Of a DNA stretch of 64,000 nt, positions 35,595 through 47,848 are shown piece by piece (position 1 is the stretch's first letter; the number at the start of each line of letters is the position of its first letter). The translations under genes were made by a program, and so were the position numbers. This DNA is from Anaeramoeba flamelloides (Eukaryota; Metamonada; Anaeramoebidae). The stretch lies in the NCBI GenBank assembly GCA_027625915.1, contig JANTQA010000048.1:3348001-3412000 (forward strand), written 5' to 3'. The notes under the pieces were generated by a model, which saw nothing but the letters and a program-made list of their open reading frames with translations, did no database searches and had not been told where the DNA came from.

Positions 35595-36862
35595 AACGGT
35601 CTTTATTGGCATGATTTGGAAGCAATCAATTGGTAATGATTTGGGTTTGGCCTGGAAAAATCGTAAAAAATGATATTTATTGATTTGATATAAGATGATA
35701 TTGAAGAACAACTATTAATATCATCTAGGCACTAGAACAATATCATATGTTGAGTCTGGAATAGGATCCAAAGCGATAAATTATATAAGGTGATTTTTGA
35801 TAAAATGAAATAATTTGAGATGCTATTTATTTTTTGGACTCAGTATCTAAATCAAAATAATAAATAAACAATAAAAAGGCAAACAAACAAAAACAAAATA
35901 ACTAATTTTTTTTTATTGGTAATTTGAACAACGAGTTCTTCAACGGATCTTTTTCTCCCAATGGATTTATCGAAAACATTGAAGTTAAATTTTACATTTT
36001 CGTTCCATTAGAGACAAAACTTGTTTTAAAATCCTCATAGACAACAAACTAGGTCATCCAAGTTTCCAAAAAGTCCCTATTTTCCTCATTTATTTCACTC
36101 TTGTTCAGAAACATCAGAAGACGATCAAACATAAAAATCTCGAATATATTGTGTGTTCTTAACAGTAACTGATTTTGAACATTCCTCTAAAATTTCTTTA
36201 TTTGGCATAGTAAAAAAAAAAAATTCTGTTTTTAATTTTTTTCTTAAATTTGTAATTTCATTTTTTTTCTACTTTTAAAATCCTTCTATAAATCGTCTCT
36301 TTTGTCTATTTTTCCGTTGTAAAAAGAGACCAAACATTTTTTTTTTAAAATGAGATTGATTAACTTTCGAACCAAAAAAAAAAAAAATGTTTGGTTTTGG
36401 GCATTTTTTTCAATAAAGAAAGTAAATTTATTCAATTTCCAAACTTTCTGAGAAAATTAATGACTTTTTTCTTTTTCGTTTATTTGAACAAATAATTGGG
36501 TTTCTTCAACCAAATGAATTTTCCAACGTTGTAAATTCTTGAACCAGTGGATCTTTTGGGATTTATGAGATTAAAAATACCAGAAAAAAATTGGTTAAAG
36601 TCTTCGAAAATAACTTTAAATATCATTTTTAAAGTTAAATTTATTAGTAAAAAACTTTTAATTTTACCCAAATAGGAATGAAAATAAGATGATCATAAAA
36701 TTTTCAAACTTTGCCTAATAACTAATGCATTTCCCATAATCTTTCCATCACAATTGCAGTACTATCCTAAACTTTTTTGAGATCTAATCTCCCCATCTCA
36801 TGTGTAGTTTTCAATATTTATTTACTTTGAATTTCACAAATAAAAAGTTTGTGTTTTTAAAA
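35595..36862 (+). repeat. Unclassified 1.25-kb repeat, copy B
   Basis: Same orientation as copy A. It starts near CGGTCTTTATTGG and ends near AAAAAGTTTGTGTTTTT. A shared tract, TTCTTAACAGTAACTGATTT, and a common opposite-strand reading-frame trace link it to copies A and C. It lies inside the interval that would be an intron if the ATG11-like exons join the coiled-coil exon. Confidence 0.8.
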
Positions 36863-39800
36863 AAAAATAAAAAAACTTAATTATGAAATATTATAAAAAT
36901 AATTTTTTTATTAGGGTTAAAGCAGAGCTTATATTTAATTATTTTCAAGAAATTTTAATCCCAGAAGTTCTGTGTGGTAAATGTAATGTTAAATAATATT
37001 GTTAAGGGGGCTTGTAGATTTTTGTAGAATGTCTTTGATCATCAGTTTATATATTATGAATGTTATGTTATATTGTATTTTTTTTATTTGTTTCATAAAA
37101 TTAACAAACCAAATTTAACTAAATAATAGTTCTACAAACAAAAGTTCATGAATGGAAAAAAAAAAAAAAAAGATTAAAAGGGTAGGAAAAAAACAAATTC
37201 TATTCAAAGAGTGAGGAAACCTTGTTGTTCATTTATGGAATTGTTGGTCCGTCAATTTAAAAATAAGTACCCAAACAACAACAAAAATTCAATCTAGTTT
37301 CTGATTTAATTATTTGTTTGGTTTGAAAAAGTCGAGAAAACAAAAGTAGAAAACCATTTTAAATTCTTTTGATTGCCAGGCAAACAGTTTTTTATTTTAG
37401 TTATTCTTAAAATTTTAATTCATTGATATACCATTACTTTTTTTTGGATGTAGTTTGATTTACAATGTTCAAAAAGTTGTTTTTGATTTTTAATTTTCTT
37501 TTCCCATTAAACACTATTTTTCAATTTTTGATGAACATAATTTTCGATCAAACAAAATCTTTAGGTTTTTTGAAATAAAATACCCTTTTGTTCCATCTCC
37601 CCCATTGAAAATAGTATGTAAAATTGATTCCTTTTCTTAAAATCCATAATTCATACAAAGTATTCGTATTTAAAATTATTTTTTTCTTTTTTCATTTGAA
37701 CATAAAAAGAATGTTTTTACAAAAGCAATTAATATGAAAAATAATTTTTTAGAAAAAAATCCACAGAAATCACAGAAAGTCAAAGAACACCCTAGATATT
37801 TTTTAAAGAAAATCCAACCACCATATTTAAAAAAATCAAAAAAAACTCAAAAAATATTGAATTATAAATTTTGATAAATTTATGTTTTTATATTTCAAAT
37901 CAGTCAATTCAATCACTTCAGTACCTTTAGAATTTTAAAAGAGTGATACAGGGTGTCTTGAAAAAATTCAAACATCAGAATTATCATAATCTTGAATATT
38001 TTAAGTTTTTTTTGTGTTCTTTGGTTACTGTGATTTATGTGAATTCTGGTACTTTTTTACTATCTTGACTCTTTTTTGGAAGTATCTAAAATTTTGTCTG
38101 GATTGACATTGTCAAATCTTCTTCATTTCAATTAATAACATCTAATTTAATACTTTTCAAAAATACTTTGTTTTTCAACAAAGGTTTCTGTGGTTTCTGT
38201 GTTTCTGTGATGTTGAAAATTTGAAGATTTCTTTTTTTTTCAGTATCGAACAAATCCCTTTATCTTAACATTCCTTGAAATTTGAAAATTCCCACCAAAT
38301 TCACTATGATCCAAATAATGAAATAACTTAGAAGAAGGGAATTGTGAAGAATACATTAATAAAGTTTGAAAATTGGTTTTTTTTTCAGGACTATATTTTA
38401 ATTGTTGAATTTTCTTTGTGGTTTGGAGAAAAAATTGCTTTTGTTTACTTTTTTTTTACTTGAAATTATGCATTTTTTTTATAAATTTCTATTAATTGAT
38501 AACATGATAGTTCAACAAAATCTCGGAGAATTAGAACTACACTTTAATATGATCTTTGGGTGATTTTGTCAAAATAACTACAAATAAATCGAATTTTCAT
38601 TAGGTTTTTTCCAAAAATTTTCATAAAGCTTATTTTGAATAAGATGATGTGTTGAGCTTATTTTAAACTTGAATTCAAGGTCTATTTTTGTCTCAAAAAA
38701 TCTTTCATATTTCTCAAATTTTGTTTGATTGCAGTGTGTTAAATAATCCGTGTTGGGTTTTTAATTTGTGTTTTTGAAAATTTTTTATATTGTTTGTGTA
38801 AATAATTGTTGTTTTTTTTTTTTTAAAGAGCGTTTTTTGTTTTTAATTGTTGTTTTTAGAATTTATTTTATTATTCCTTAAAAATACACATCAGTGCACA
38901 ATTGTAGTTTTCAAATCAAATAGCATTTACAATAGTGCACTTTTCCAAATCATTGTTCCACAACCTTCCAAGTTCATTCACACTATTTAAGTACTAACCC
39001 AATCAAATTTAAACAAACTGTAACCAAAATCCACATCCACCAAATCTTTCATTTTGATCGAAAAAAACATACAAAAAAGAGACAAATATTTTTCTGAAAA
39101 ACTGTGTTGTATCTATCTAAATGTACAAAAATGATTTCTTAAATTTTCAAGTTTTTTTGAAAAAGAAATGATTTAAAAATTTCACTTTATTTTCTTTTTT
39201 TTCCTTTTAGATATTAGCTTTAAAATCATCTCTGGTAATTGGTGAACTTTATTTATTAAACTGGTTCTTTTTTGTTGTATATATTGGGCGAACCAAGAAT
39301 CCTAGATGAAGCAATATTCCAGAATTGAAAAATAAGTTAATCAGCTGAAATTTTATAACATTACAATTTACAAGAGCATATGTCAAACAGTTTAAAAATA
39401 AATTTTGAGTAATAATGAGGGTGAATTAGTTCTCTCAAAATATCAATTATCGTTGTTTAATCAAGATCTTTGGGTTTTTCATTTTATTAGAAGTTAAAAA
39501 TATTTGGAGTTTCTGTGAAAACAATTTTTTGGTTATATCTTGATGAATGTAAAGTATTATAATTTAAACTATGCTTACTTTTGGATTATAAACACACTCT
39601 TGAAAATTTTTCATTTCAATCACAATTAAAAACGAAAAACACTATTGAACAATTTAAAACCTAAAAATTCCAAAACAACAATAAAAAGTTGGAAAAAAAT
39701 ATTTATTAAAGTAAACACTGATTATTGAACAAACTGTAGCTTGATAAAAAAATTTTTTTCGTTTAAAAATTGGATGGTTAATAAAGCGGTTTAGATGATC

Positions 39801-39965
39801 AAAATTTTTTATTGTTTTTTTTTTAATTGAGAAAGGATTTTTTTAAAATGGTCAAGTATAATTGGCACAATTGTGAAAAATTTTGGTTGTAAAGATTCAA
39901 AAGTTCTTTAAATTGGATTTGGAAAAAAAAAAAGTGCTTTTTTTAACACAAAAAAAAATACTTAC
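36863..39965. other. 3-kb AT-rich stretch with one inverted repeat
   Basis: No convincing gene. A MITE-like inverted repeat at about 37760-38042 pairs CCACAGAAATCACAGAAAG...GAACAC with GTGTTCTTTGG...CTGTGATTTATGTG. The rest is AT-rich with homopolymer runs. Confidence 0.45.
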
Positions 39966-40606
39966 TTTAATTCTTTTTGAGCAATCGACAACAAAACCTT
40001 CATTGGTTTTAAAGAATTTTTCTGTTGATCAACTAATTCTTTTCCGATCCTGTCACACTTTTTTGAATGTTGGAAATAAGAAATTGCAAGAATTTGTGGT
40101 TCTGATAATGTGTTGTTCAGTTGGTAATTAATTGGTTGAAGATCATTTCTTAAATTTGAAGTTCGGTAACTCCAAAAGTTATCAAATTGAAGTCGATTTT
40201 TATCAAAAAAATACAAATTTTCGTTCTAATTTATAATTACCAAGAAGAGGTTTATTGGGAAAACAAAAAACAAAAAGAAAAGAATTAAATTTTATAATAA
40301 ATTTGTTGATCACATTGTTAAAAAAACAAAATTTTACCTTAAATGAATTAAAAGACAAACACTTAAGATCGTTGAGTTCGTTGCTGCTGGTCGAAACCAA
40401 AATCAGTCTTTCAGAGTTTATACCAATAATTGAACTGAGTTTCTTTTTTAAATTGATTACACTAACAAAAAGAAGTAAAAAAAGGTGAAAATTTGAGAAG
40501 AGGTAAAAGAAAGGTCTTTAGGTGAGAAAAAAGGTTTTAATATTCACCTTGTTTGTTTTTTAAAGTCAAATTTATAAAGTTTTCCAAAAGCTGAAAAGCA
40601 ATCCAT
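39966..40606 (-). CDS. Ubiquitin-like-fold N terminus, ATG11/FIP200-like (three exons, 3' part open)
   Basis: Exons are 40606-40548, 40461-40338 and 40225-39966, all phases consistent, with a strong donor GTAAGT after the last. The first ~75 residues look like a ubiquitin-like fold: FGKLYKFDFKKQTSVINLKK, SSIIGINSERLIL, then NENLYFFDKNRL. FIP200 and ATG11 begin the same way, with a beta-grasp domain followed by a FNKE/FDK-type motif. The next helices (LSEPQILAISYFQHSKKC, KELVDQQKNSLKPMKV) resemble the plant ATG11 segment with LREQKVQQRALEVARGNL. If correct, it is an autophagy-initiation scaffold acting with the ATG1 kinase. The evidence is short and from memory; another UBL protein is possible. 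The downstream exons are uncertain. Confidence 0.5.
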
Positions 40607-41449
40607 TTCAGAAAGATATTTTAGAGATCTAAAAGTTTATAAAAAATGAATAATTCTATGTTTTATTTGACGACAATAACCATATAAAAATTGTGGTAAT
40701 TTTTTTTACTTGAGATTATTTTGGTTTTTTGGAATAGTTCTCCAAATGGAAAAAATCATTCTTGGATCAGAATCAAATAACTTTCATTTTCAAATTTTTT
40801 GAATTAAAACTTTAAAAAACTTGCAATTTAAATAACTATTAACTTTTAGGTTTTCTTAGTGAGGTTTCAGGGTTTTGGAAGTTAACAACTATTTTTAATT
40901 TGGAAAAGGTTCGAAGATTTCAACGAAATTTTCAATGTGATCTTTCTTTTAATAATTTTTTTTTACCCTTTTTTTGGTCTTATCAAAGTTTATATCGAGT
41001 ATTTGAAATTTGAAAAAATATGAAAGAATATCAGAAACTGAAATCTAAAAGAATCTAAGTCTGAAAGTTCTAAAAAGTAATGAAAGTTTTTGTATGGTTA
41101 TTGTATTCGAACCTTGTTTTTTTTTTTTTTTTTGGATATTTCTCATCATATCCATGAATGCTAGAGCCTCTTTTTACAATTAAATTTTTAAATTCCTTGT
41201 CCTTTTGCACAAATAATAAGTGTATTAAAGTTTAATCCATGTTTCATAATTAAAAGCGTATTTCTTTTTTTTTAAAGAAGAAAAATACATTAATCGATCA
41301 AAAAAACCTACAATTAACTTCATCAGTAAATCTGGTTCTAATTTCTTATAGTTTTATTATTAAAAAACGAAATTCTAATAAAATGAAAGATCAAATTGGA
41401 AAAATAATCTGTAAAAAATTACAGTTAAATTATTGATAAAATTTTAATA
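40607..41449. other. Upstream region of the ATG11-like gene
   Basis: AT-rich with no assigned element. The open frame extends a few codons upstream of 40606 (SLKYLSE) to a TTTTAG that could be an acceptor, so the true 5' exon may lie here. Confidence 0.35.
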
Positions 41450-41575
41450 TAGCTGTTTTAAAAAATGTGGACTCAAAGTTTTACAAGTAGGGCTTAAAAC
41501 TTTCTAATTCATATGTTTTAATAAGTTCAGTCAACACCTAATAAAATTTTGGTACACACTTTTCTAAAACAGCTG
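41450..41575. mobile_element. Short TA-flanked MITE, family J (126 bp)
   Basis: Terminal repeats AGCTGTTTTAAAAAATGTG and, inverted, CACACTTTTCTAAAACAGCTG, with TA at both borders. No coding capacity. Confidence 0.75.
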
Positions 41576-41599
41576 TATCAAAAAAAAACACAAAATTTA

Positions 41600-43505
41600 A
41601 AAAACACTATGAAAATTACAAAAATTAAAAAAAATTGGATTTCTGAAAACAAAATTTTACTGAAAAAGATCAAGGAAATAACTTTCAATATTGATTTGAA
41701 CTCCGATATACTGTTGGGTAATGAATTAAATTTGTACAAAAAGAATAAAAAGGGCGTGGATTGTGTTTCGAAATACAGATTATACGCTTTGTACACACAT
41801 TATTTTATCCACTTTATACAAATATTCAAAAATTACCAAAAATTGATTGGAAAAAAATAATATCATGTTTTATTATTGAATAGGTCTGAATAATAATCTA
41901 ATTGCTCTTTGACTTAAATTTTCATTTCAGAAATTTAAGTGTTAAATTAAAGATTCCATGATTATTAATAAATGAAAAAAATTTAAACTGTCTTCTTTTG
42001 ATGGTAATTTCTTGGGATATATTTCTTTTAATTTGTTTTTGGAATATTAATCTATTATTATTATATTTATGACACATCCATTATAAGCGATCAATATATT
42101 CTATAATTTCCTACTGTTAATATTTTAAATATAAAGTACAAAATTTATTTAAATTTTTATTTACTACATAATAATATCTTTTTAGAATAACTATTTATTT
42201 TTTTTGAAATTATTTTCTCGAATTTAGGTTTATATTACTCGTAAAAAAATAATATTTGACTTTAGGTATTTTATTTGTTGTATTGGTTCTTAGATATATG
42301 TCTGAAACCTAGGACGAAATTAAACTTTGATGAAAAATTATTTTTTCGTTTTTAATCAATTCTATTTTGGGTATAAAAGGTTAAAGTGTCTGTAGTATCT
42401 GAATTAAAAAAAGTTGTGCATTTTATTTTATATTTAAATTTTTAATAAACTATTTTTCAAAAATTTTGACTCACTTTAGAATGTTAATGGAAGTTTTTTG
42501 GGGGGGTTATTCCAATATTCTTATCAAAAAAATATTTTGAATTTTTAGATCAAAATTATTTTTTCATATTTTGCAAATTTTAGTTTTACTTGTTCAATTA
42601 TATTAATTTTTTTTTGTTATTGTCAGATCTAGAGTTCCTAAGTCGCAAAATGTTCTTTCAAATGTTATTAGAACCTTAAAAAGGGTTGTATAAAATTCAT
42701 ATTTGTATGTATTTGAATTTTATTTGATCTTCAATTAAAGAACAAAATATAACTTACTATTTTTCTCAATGTAGTAACTAATATTTTGATTTTTTCAGAA
42801 AATAAATTGGTTGATTAGATATATTTCATAGATAATATCAACTATTTTTATGAATTGTATTATATTGATTATTTCTTATTTGTTTTTTTTAAGATCAATT
42901 TTAAAAAAATTATTGATATTGGTGAAAATTTTTATAAAACCCTTTGACTGAAACAAAGTTTATATTTCTTACATTGTTTTTTTTTCAAATTATTTTTTTG
43001 GCAATTTTTGAATATTATATAGATTATTCAAAAAAAGGGTACTCAAAGTCTCTCTGTTATGATTCCAAAACAAAATTTGTACTTTTTTTCTAGTTGTTAC
43101 AATGTAACATCTAATTCACTACCCAACAGGATACATAAATTCAAATCAATTTTGAAAGTAAACATCTGGATATTTTCAGTAAAATTTAAATTATTAGGAA
43201 TGAAATTTTCTTTATAATTTTTCATACTTTTCTCTATTTTTATGAACTTTTTTGTATTTTTTGATAAAAATCCGGTTATAAATTAACTTTTTTTATTAAG
43301 ACAAAAAAAACTAATTATACTTTTTTTTTTTAGATTTTCTTTTTTTATAATAGAACTTTAAGAAATCAATACCATATTTAATTAGGGTTTATTGTCAATT
43401 TCTTTAATTGGTCAATGTGTTGGTCTTTTATAAAAAAGAAACACTGTATTTATTTTGAAATACAGATTAAACTTTTCTACATATATTATTTGGACAACAG
43501 TACCT
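41600..43505. repeat. Inverted and direct fragments of a dispersed repeat
   Basis: 41640-41740 (containing CTGTTGGGTAATGAA) is an inverted match to 43120-43200 (containing CTACCCAACAGG). 43080-43505 matches 9961-10360 and ends with the same TATTATTTGGACAACAGTA. A plus-strand frame at 41608-41860 encodes a Lys/Asn-rich peptide with YRLYALYTHYFIHF but no known domain. These look like decayed DNA-transposon fragments. Confidence 0.5.
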
Positions 43506-43699
43506 TTGACGGAATAAATTTTATATAAAAAGGTTAGTTCAGGAAAAAAACTCAAAAGATATTTAATCTGACGAATCAAAATTCTGGAATTTATTTTCCT
43601 GTTCGAGAATTTTTCATCAAAACTTTCATTGTTCGAAAACTATAAAGAATAATGAAAAAACGATTAATAAAAATTATACAACCAAAAATATTTTATATA

Positions 43700-43864
43700 C
43701 TGGTCTTTGAATATGAAATAGGAAAATATTTTCACTTGATTTCCATATTTTTCATGTGAAAATACAGAGTTCAAAAAAGTAGACTGTAATTTAAAAACTC
43801 TATTTGAAAAAGAAAAATTTGAAAATGTAGTGAAAATTTTTCCCATTTGTAATTCAAATACCAG
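43700..43864. mobile_element. TA-flanked family M MITE (165 bp)
   Basis: CTGGTCTTTGAATATGAAAT at the left and ATTTGTAATTCAAATACCAG at the right, with TA on both sides. It is the shortest family member and has the cleanest borders. Confidence 0.82.
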
Positions 43865-44367
43865 TAATAAAAAAATATAAATGCGTGTACCTAAAGCTCC
43901 CACTCTGAGAGTTTGTTCACTAAAAAGTGCGCAGACTGTAATAAAAAATAACCCATACCATAATTCTTTTGGCTAATTTAATGATTTTCCATTAATTAAT
44001 AACAACTAATACACTGAGAAATCTTTTTTTGTTTTTGTTTTGGAAATGACAAAATGACAATATTTGCAAGACGATTTGTTTAATACTTGAATCGTTTGGG
44101 TGTTGATTGAAAATAAAAATGATAAAAGAAACTAACAAAAAGCAAAAAAAAAAATGAAAAAAGAAAAAAGAAAAACAAAACAAGAGATAAATAAATTGGT
44201 AGGTGTGTGTTATGTATTTTAGATCAAATTTATTTTTTAAGTCAACAAACAAATGTTGAAAGGTGTTTTAAAAAAAGTTTTTTTTTTTTTTTATTTTTTC
44301 CAAAGAGAAAAAGAAAAAGTAAAAAGTTTTTTTTATAAAACAAAAAAAATTTATTTTGCTAATTTAC

Positions 44368-44872
44368 TTATTTTTTACCATGAGCACGGGTATAAATTAA
44401 TTGTTTGTTATGTTTAATAACTGGTTTAATTTTCTTCTCTTTTTCAAGTTCAAGAATGGCTTTTCTTGCTAAAGAAACAGAAATTTTCATTCGATCGGAA
44501 ACAATGCCTGGTGTGATAACTTTGTAATTTGGGACTGTGAAAGGGTTTTGAATAGAAGGTAATTGTTTTGATTTTTTTAATTTTGAAAGGTTTTATTTAA
44601 TTTGGAAAGTTTTTTTTGAGAAAAAAGAAAAAGAAATTTAAAAAAAAAAAGCAAAAAATTAATCAAAAGAAAAAAACAATAAAAAAAATGTAAAAAAAAA
44701 AAAAAAATAGCAAACCTTCTTTGTAAAGTCTATCCCAAGTTTCTTGATCCATATAAGTGGTTCTAATGACTTTTTCTTGGACTTTTCCTTGGGTCCACTT
44801 CTTCTTTTTTTTTTTTCCTCCTTTTGCTTTAAGTTGGGCGGCTTTTGATTTTGGTGCTTTTTTTGGTGGCAT
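44368..44872 (-). CDS. RPS25: 40S ribosomal protein eS25 (RPS25), two exons, 107 aa
   Basis: Component of the small ribosomal subunit head. Exons are 44872-44716 (phase 1) and 44534-44368. Splicing with donor GTTTGC and acceptor CACAG joins KE to [16 protein letters not shown], exactly as in other eS25 proteins. The N terminus [13 protein letters not shown] and the Lys-rich block before [10 protein letters not shown] are typical, followed by the winged-helix core [30 protein letters not shown] and TAA. Length matches the family (about 105-125). The gene stands alone between repeat-rich intergenic regions. Confidence 0.97.
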
Positions 44873-45396
44873 TTTGAAAAATTTTGTTAAAAAGAATGTT
44901 TGAAAAAAAATGATTTCGAAAGTTGGTGTTTTTGACCAAATAGCACTGATTGTTATGCTTTTGGTTGTCAAAATTCTTGACACAATGTTAATGTCATAGA
45001 TTTTTTATTGATCACAAAGTTTAATGTTTGGTAGATTTTCTTTTTTTCTCTTCTAAACATTTTGTATTCTGAGTTACACACCCGTATATAATCACAACAA
45101 AGATCATTCAAAGAAATTTTTAGAAATCACAAATTACTTTTTATTTCTTGATATCTCTCAATTCTACAAGAAAAAAAATACAAAAAAGAAGTGAAAATAT
45201 CTCTACCTGTATTATTCAAACAGAAGTAGTTTTTAAATTTCTCTCTATAGTCATGTTTTTTAATATTTAATCTCGACTATAATAACTTTTGTATACGTTT
45301 GTTGGGAAATAAAAGGAAGAAAATATGAATTTGTTTATCTTTAAATTAAACTTTGAGGTAGTGAACAAAATATAAACCTTGTAATTAAATAAAGTA

Positions 45397-45873
45397 CAGT
45401 GGACGGAAATAACCCTTTCAGACAACCTTTAACCCATTACTAAAATTTAACTCGTGTTTTTTTTTCAGACTTGGATATTGGAAGACCAGAAATCACTAAT
45501 AGATTCTTGGTTCAGAATCAAATTGACTTTAGAGGTTAGATCTTTGATTAATCCAAATGGCTCAATTATATTAAATGCGTTAGTTTCAAAAATTTGTTCA
45601 TATTTACAAAATTTGTGAGATGAAATGATTTTTTTCTAAAAATTCAAAAAATGTAATTTTACTCATTTTTTTTGTCAAAAAATTACATTTTAATCTTCTA
45701 GTATCTTCATAATTCTTTTTTAAAATTTATTTAAAGAACCCTATTTCTTGTTTATATACTATTTTTATCCCATTCATTTGTTTCTTTTATTTCTAGAGTC
45801 AGCCAATATTTTTTTCATGAGTTAAATTTTAGTAATGGGTTAAAATAAAAAACACGGGTTATTTGTCCCACTG
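45397..45873. mobile_element. TA-flanked MITE, family F (477 bp)
   Basis: Starts CAGTGGACGGAAATAACCC and ends GGGTTATTTGTCCCACTG, both bordered by TA. A second inverted pair lies just inside (CCCATTACTAAAATTTAACTC and its complement). The ends follow the CAGTGG pattern of Tc1/mariner-type elements. No transposase frame. Confidence 0.87.
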
Positions 45874-47848
45874 TAGATTGTATTCTTTTCAGTTTTAAAA
45901 TAGGGTACTTTGGTTATTTAATTTAAATTCTTGTGTTTTAATTGCTTCCTTCTTTAACTTTGAAAAAGCTTAAGGGACTAGTAAACTAAAACAAATCTTC
46001 AAGTAAATTTACTAACAAATTAAAAAAATTTTACCGTATCTTGAAATTGAAAAATAAAGGAAAAATCTTATAAATATCAGATAGAACTTACCTTTAATAC
46101 AATTTTCAGAAATGAATTATTGTTTTTAAAAGTATGATCCATTTTTCTCATTTTTGAAAAAGTTCAAAATTCAACATATTTCTAAATTATTTAAAAAAAA
46201 TTATTTTCTTTGAAAGAAGAAAGAAATCTTAACATTTGTAAAGGAAGTGTACAAGAATACACTTTTAAAAATAAAACCACTAAATTCTTGGAATTACTCA
46301 GTATAAGAAATCTACTTTATTTTAAAAAAAATACAATAATTGTTTTAAACTTGTAAAAAATATAATTTCTTGATTCAAAGAAAAGACCAAATCTATTTTT
46401 TTTTGGGATTGGATTAAAAAATATGAAAAAAAGAAACAAACAATCGAATTTAAAATTCTCCCCATTAGTTTTTTAAAACCTGGACAATTCAACTTATTAT
46501 CTAAAGAAATACTTTTTAATTTGATTATTTATAATCAATAATTAATAACCCAATCTTAATTATTTCAGTAAGTCATTAGGATCCAAAGATTAAATGTATC
46601 AAATACAATTTACCATTATCTCTAAATTTTTTAAAGATTTTTCAACAAAATAAAACAATTCAAATGCATATTTCTAATAATAAAAAAAAATAATAGATAT
46701 TATCAAATAACTGTTTTTAATACAAACATTTCCTTGTTTATACTCTTGATATTTGAAAAAGTATATTGACAAATCTTTTAAATTTCAAGAATTTTAATAA
46801 ATATTTGTGAATAAAATAAATGATCAATTTTTTTTAGATCTTCAAGGATACAATATTTGATTTATTTTTATTGTATTTTTAAAATAAGATTAAAGCCACA
46901 AGGTTATTTGTTCAATCAGACTCTCAGAAATTACTAAAAGTGAGATTTCTTCAAAATAAAAATTTTTGCAAATTTTTTTTTTTCTTTTTATATCCAAAAA
47001 CCCAACAAAAAAGGATCAGATTTTTTGACTAAATAATTTAATTGGTAAAAAAATGAAATCTTTTAAAAATGATTATTAATTTCTCTAAAGTTGACAAATG
47101 AAGTTACATATCGGGTTTAATTGTATCCTTATGTAAATAATCACTCTATTACCTTTGGGAAAAAAAATTAATGAGAGTTACTAGTCTATTAATGAAAAAT
47201 TTACACTTTTGTTTTGATAATAGCAACAATAAAAAAGAGTTACACTTTATTCCTGAAAACTAAATATTGTCACAAACAAAATTTAACAAAAGTACATGGT
47301 ACAAATGTTTTTTCTACTTGATTCTTACAGTCCCAGAAATTTGATAAAAAGATTCTTTTGTATCTGGAGTGATGTTTTTTATTTCTTTCTGAGGTGAGAG
47401 ATCTTCAGTTTGGTTTGAATTTTAATAGTGTTTCATAAAGCAATTTTTGAACCATAATTTAAAAAAATATAACTGAATATTAATTAAAATAAAAGGATAT
47501 TATTCTATATTAATTTTTGAAGTATTTTGTATTCCAACCAAACTGAAAGAATTTCAATAATATTTTTAAAATTATTATTTTAATTATAATAATTTCTTGA
47601 TTTAGAAATAATTTCTTGAAAAATATATTTCTAATTAATTAATATTTTCAATAAAAAAAAAAATAAAAAAAAAGAATTAATTTAGTTTTCTAATAATTTA
47701 AAAAATATATCGAACAATTATTATTATTTTTTTATATTAAAAATGGATAACAATGAATCAATAATAAAAAAAATAAAGAAACGAAAAAAAAAAAAAAGGA
47801 AAAAAGTAAATTCAAAAGGAATTCAAGCAATTCAAATCCACACAAAAT
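45874..47848. repeat. Repeat-derived intergenic DNA including family D copy 2
   Basis: 46465-47160 matches 8860-9560 (TTTTTTAAAACCTGGACAA, TCAATAATTAATAACCCAAT, GTTTATACTCTTGATATTTG). About 47320-47400 resembles a diverged arm of the family E palindrome. No gene seen. The region borders the 3' end of TAF2. Confidence 0.5.

Noticed and set aside
40255-40488. Plus-strand ORF opposite the ATG11-like exons
   Set aside because: Antisense of exon 2 and the adjacent intron, whose minus-strand phases and homology are better supported.
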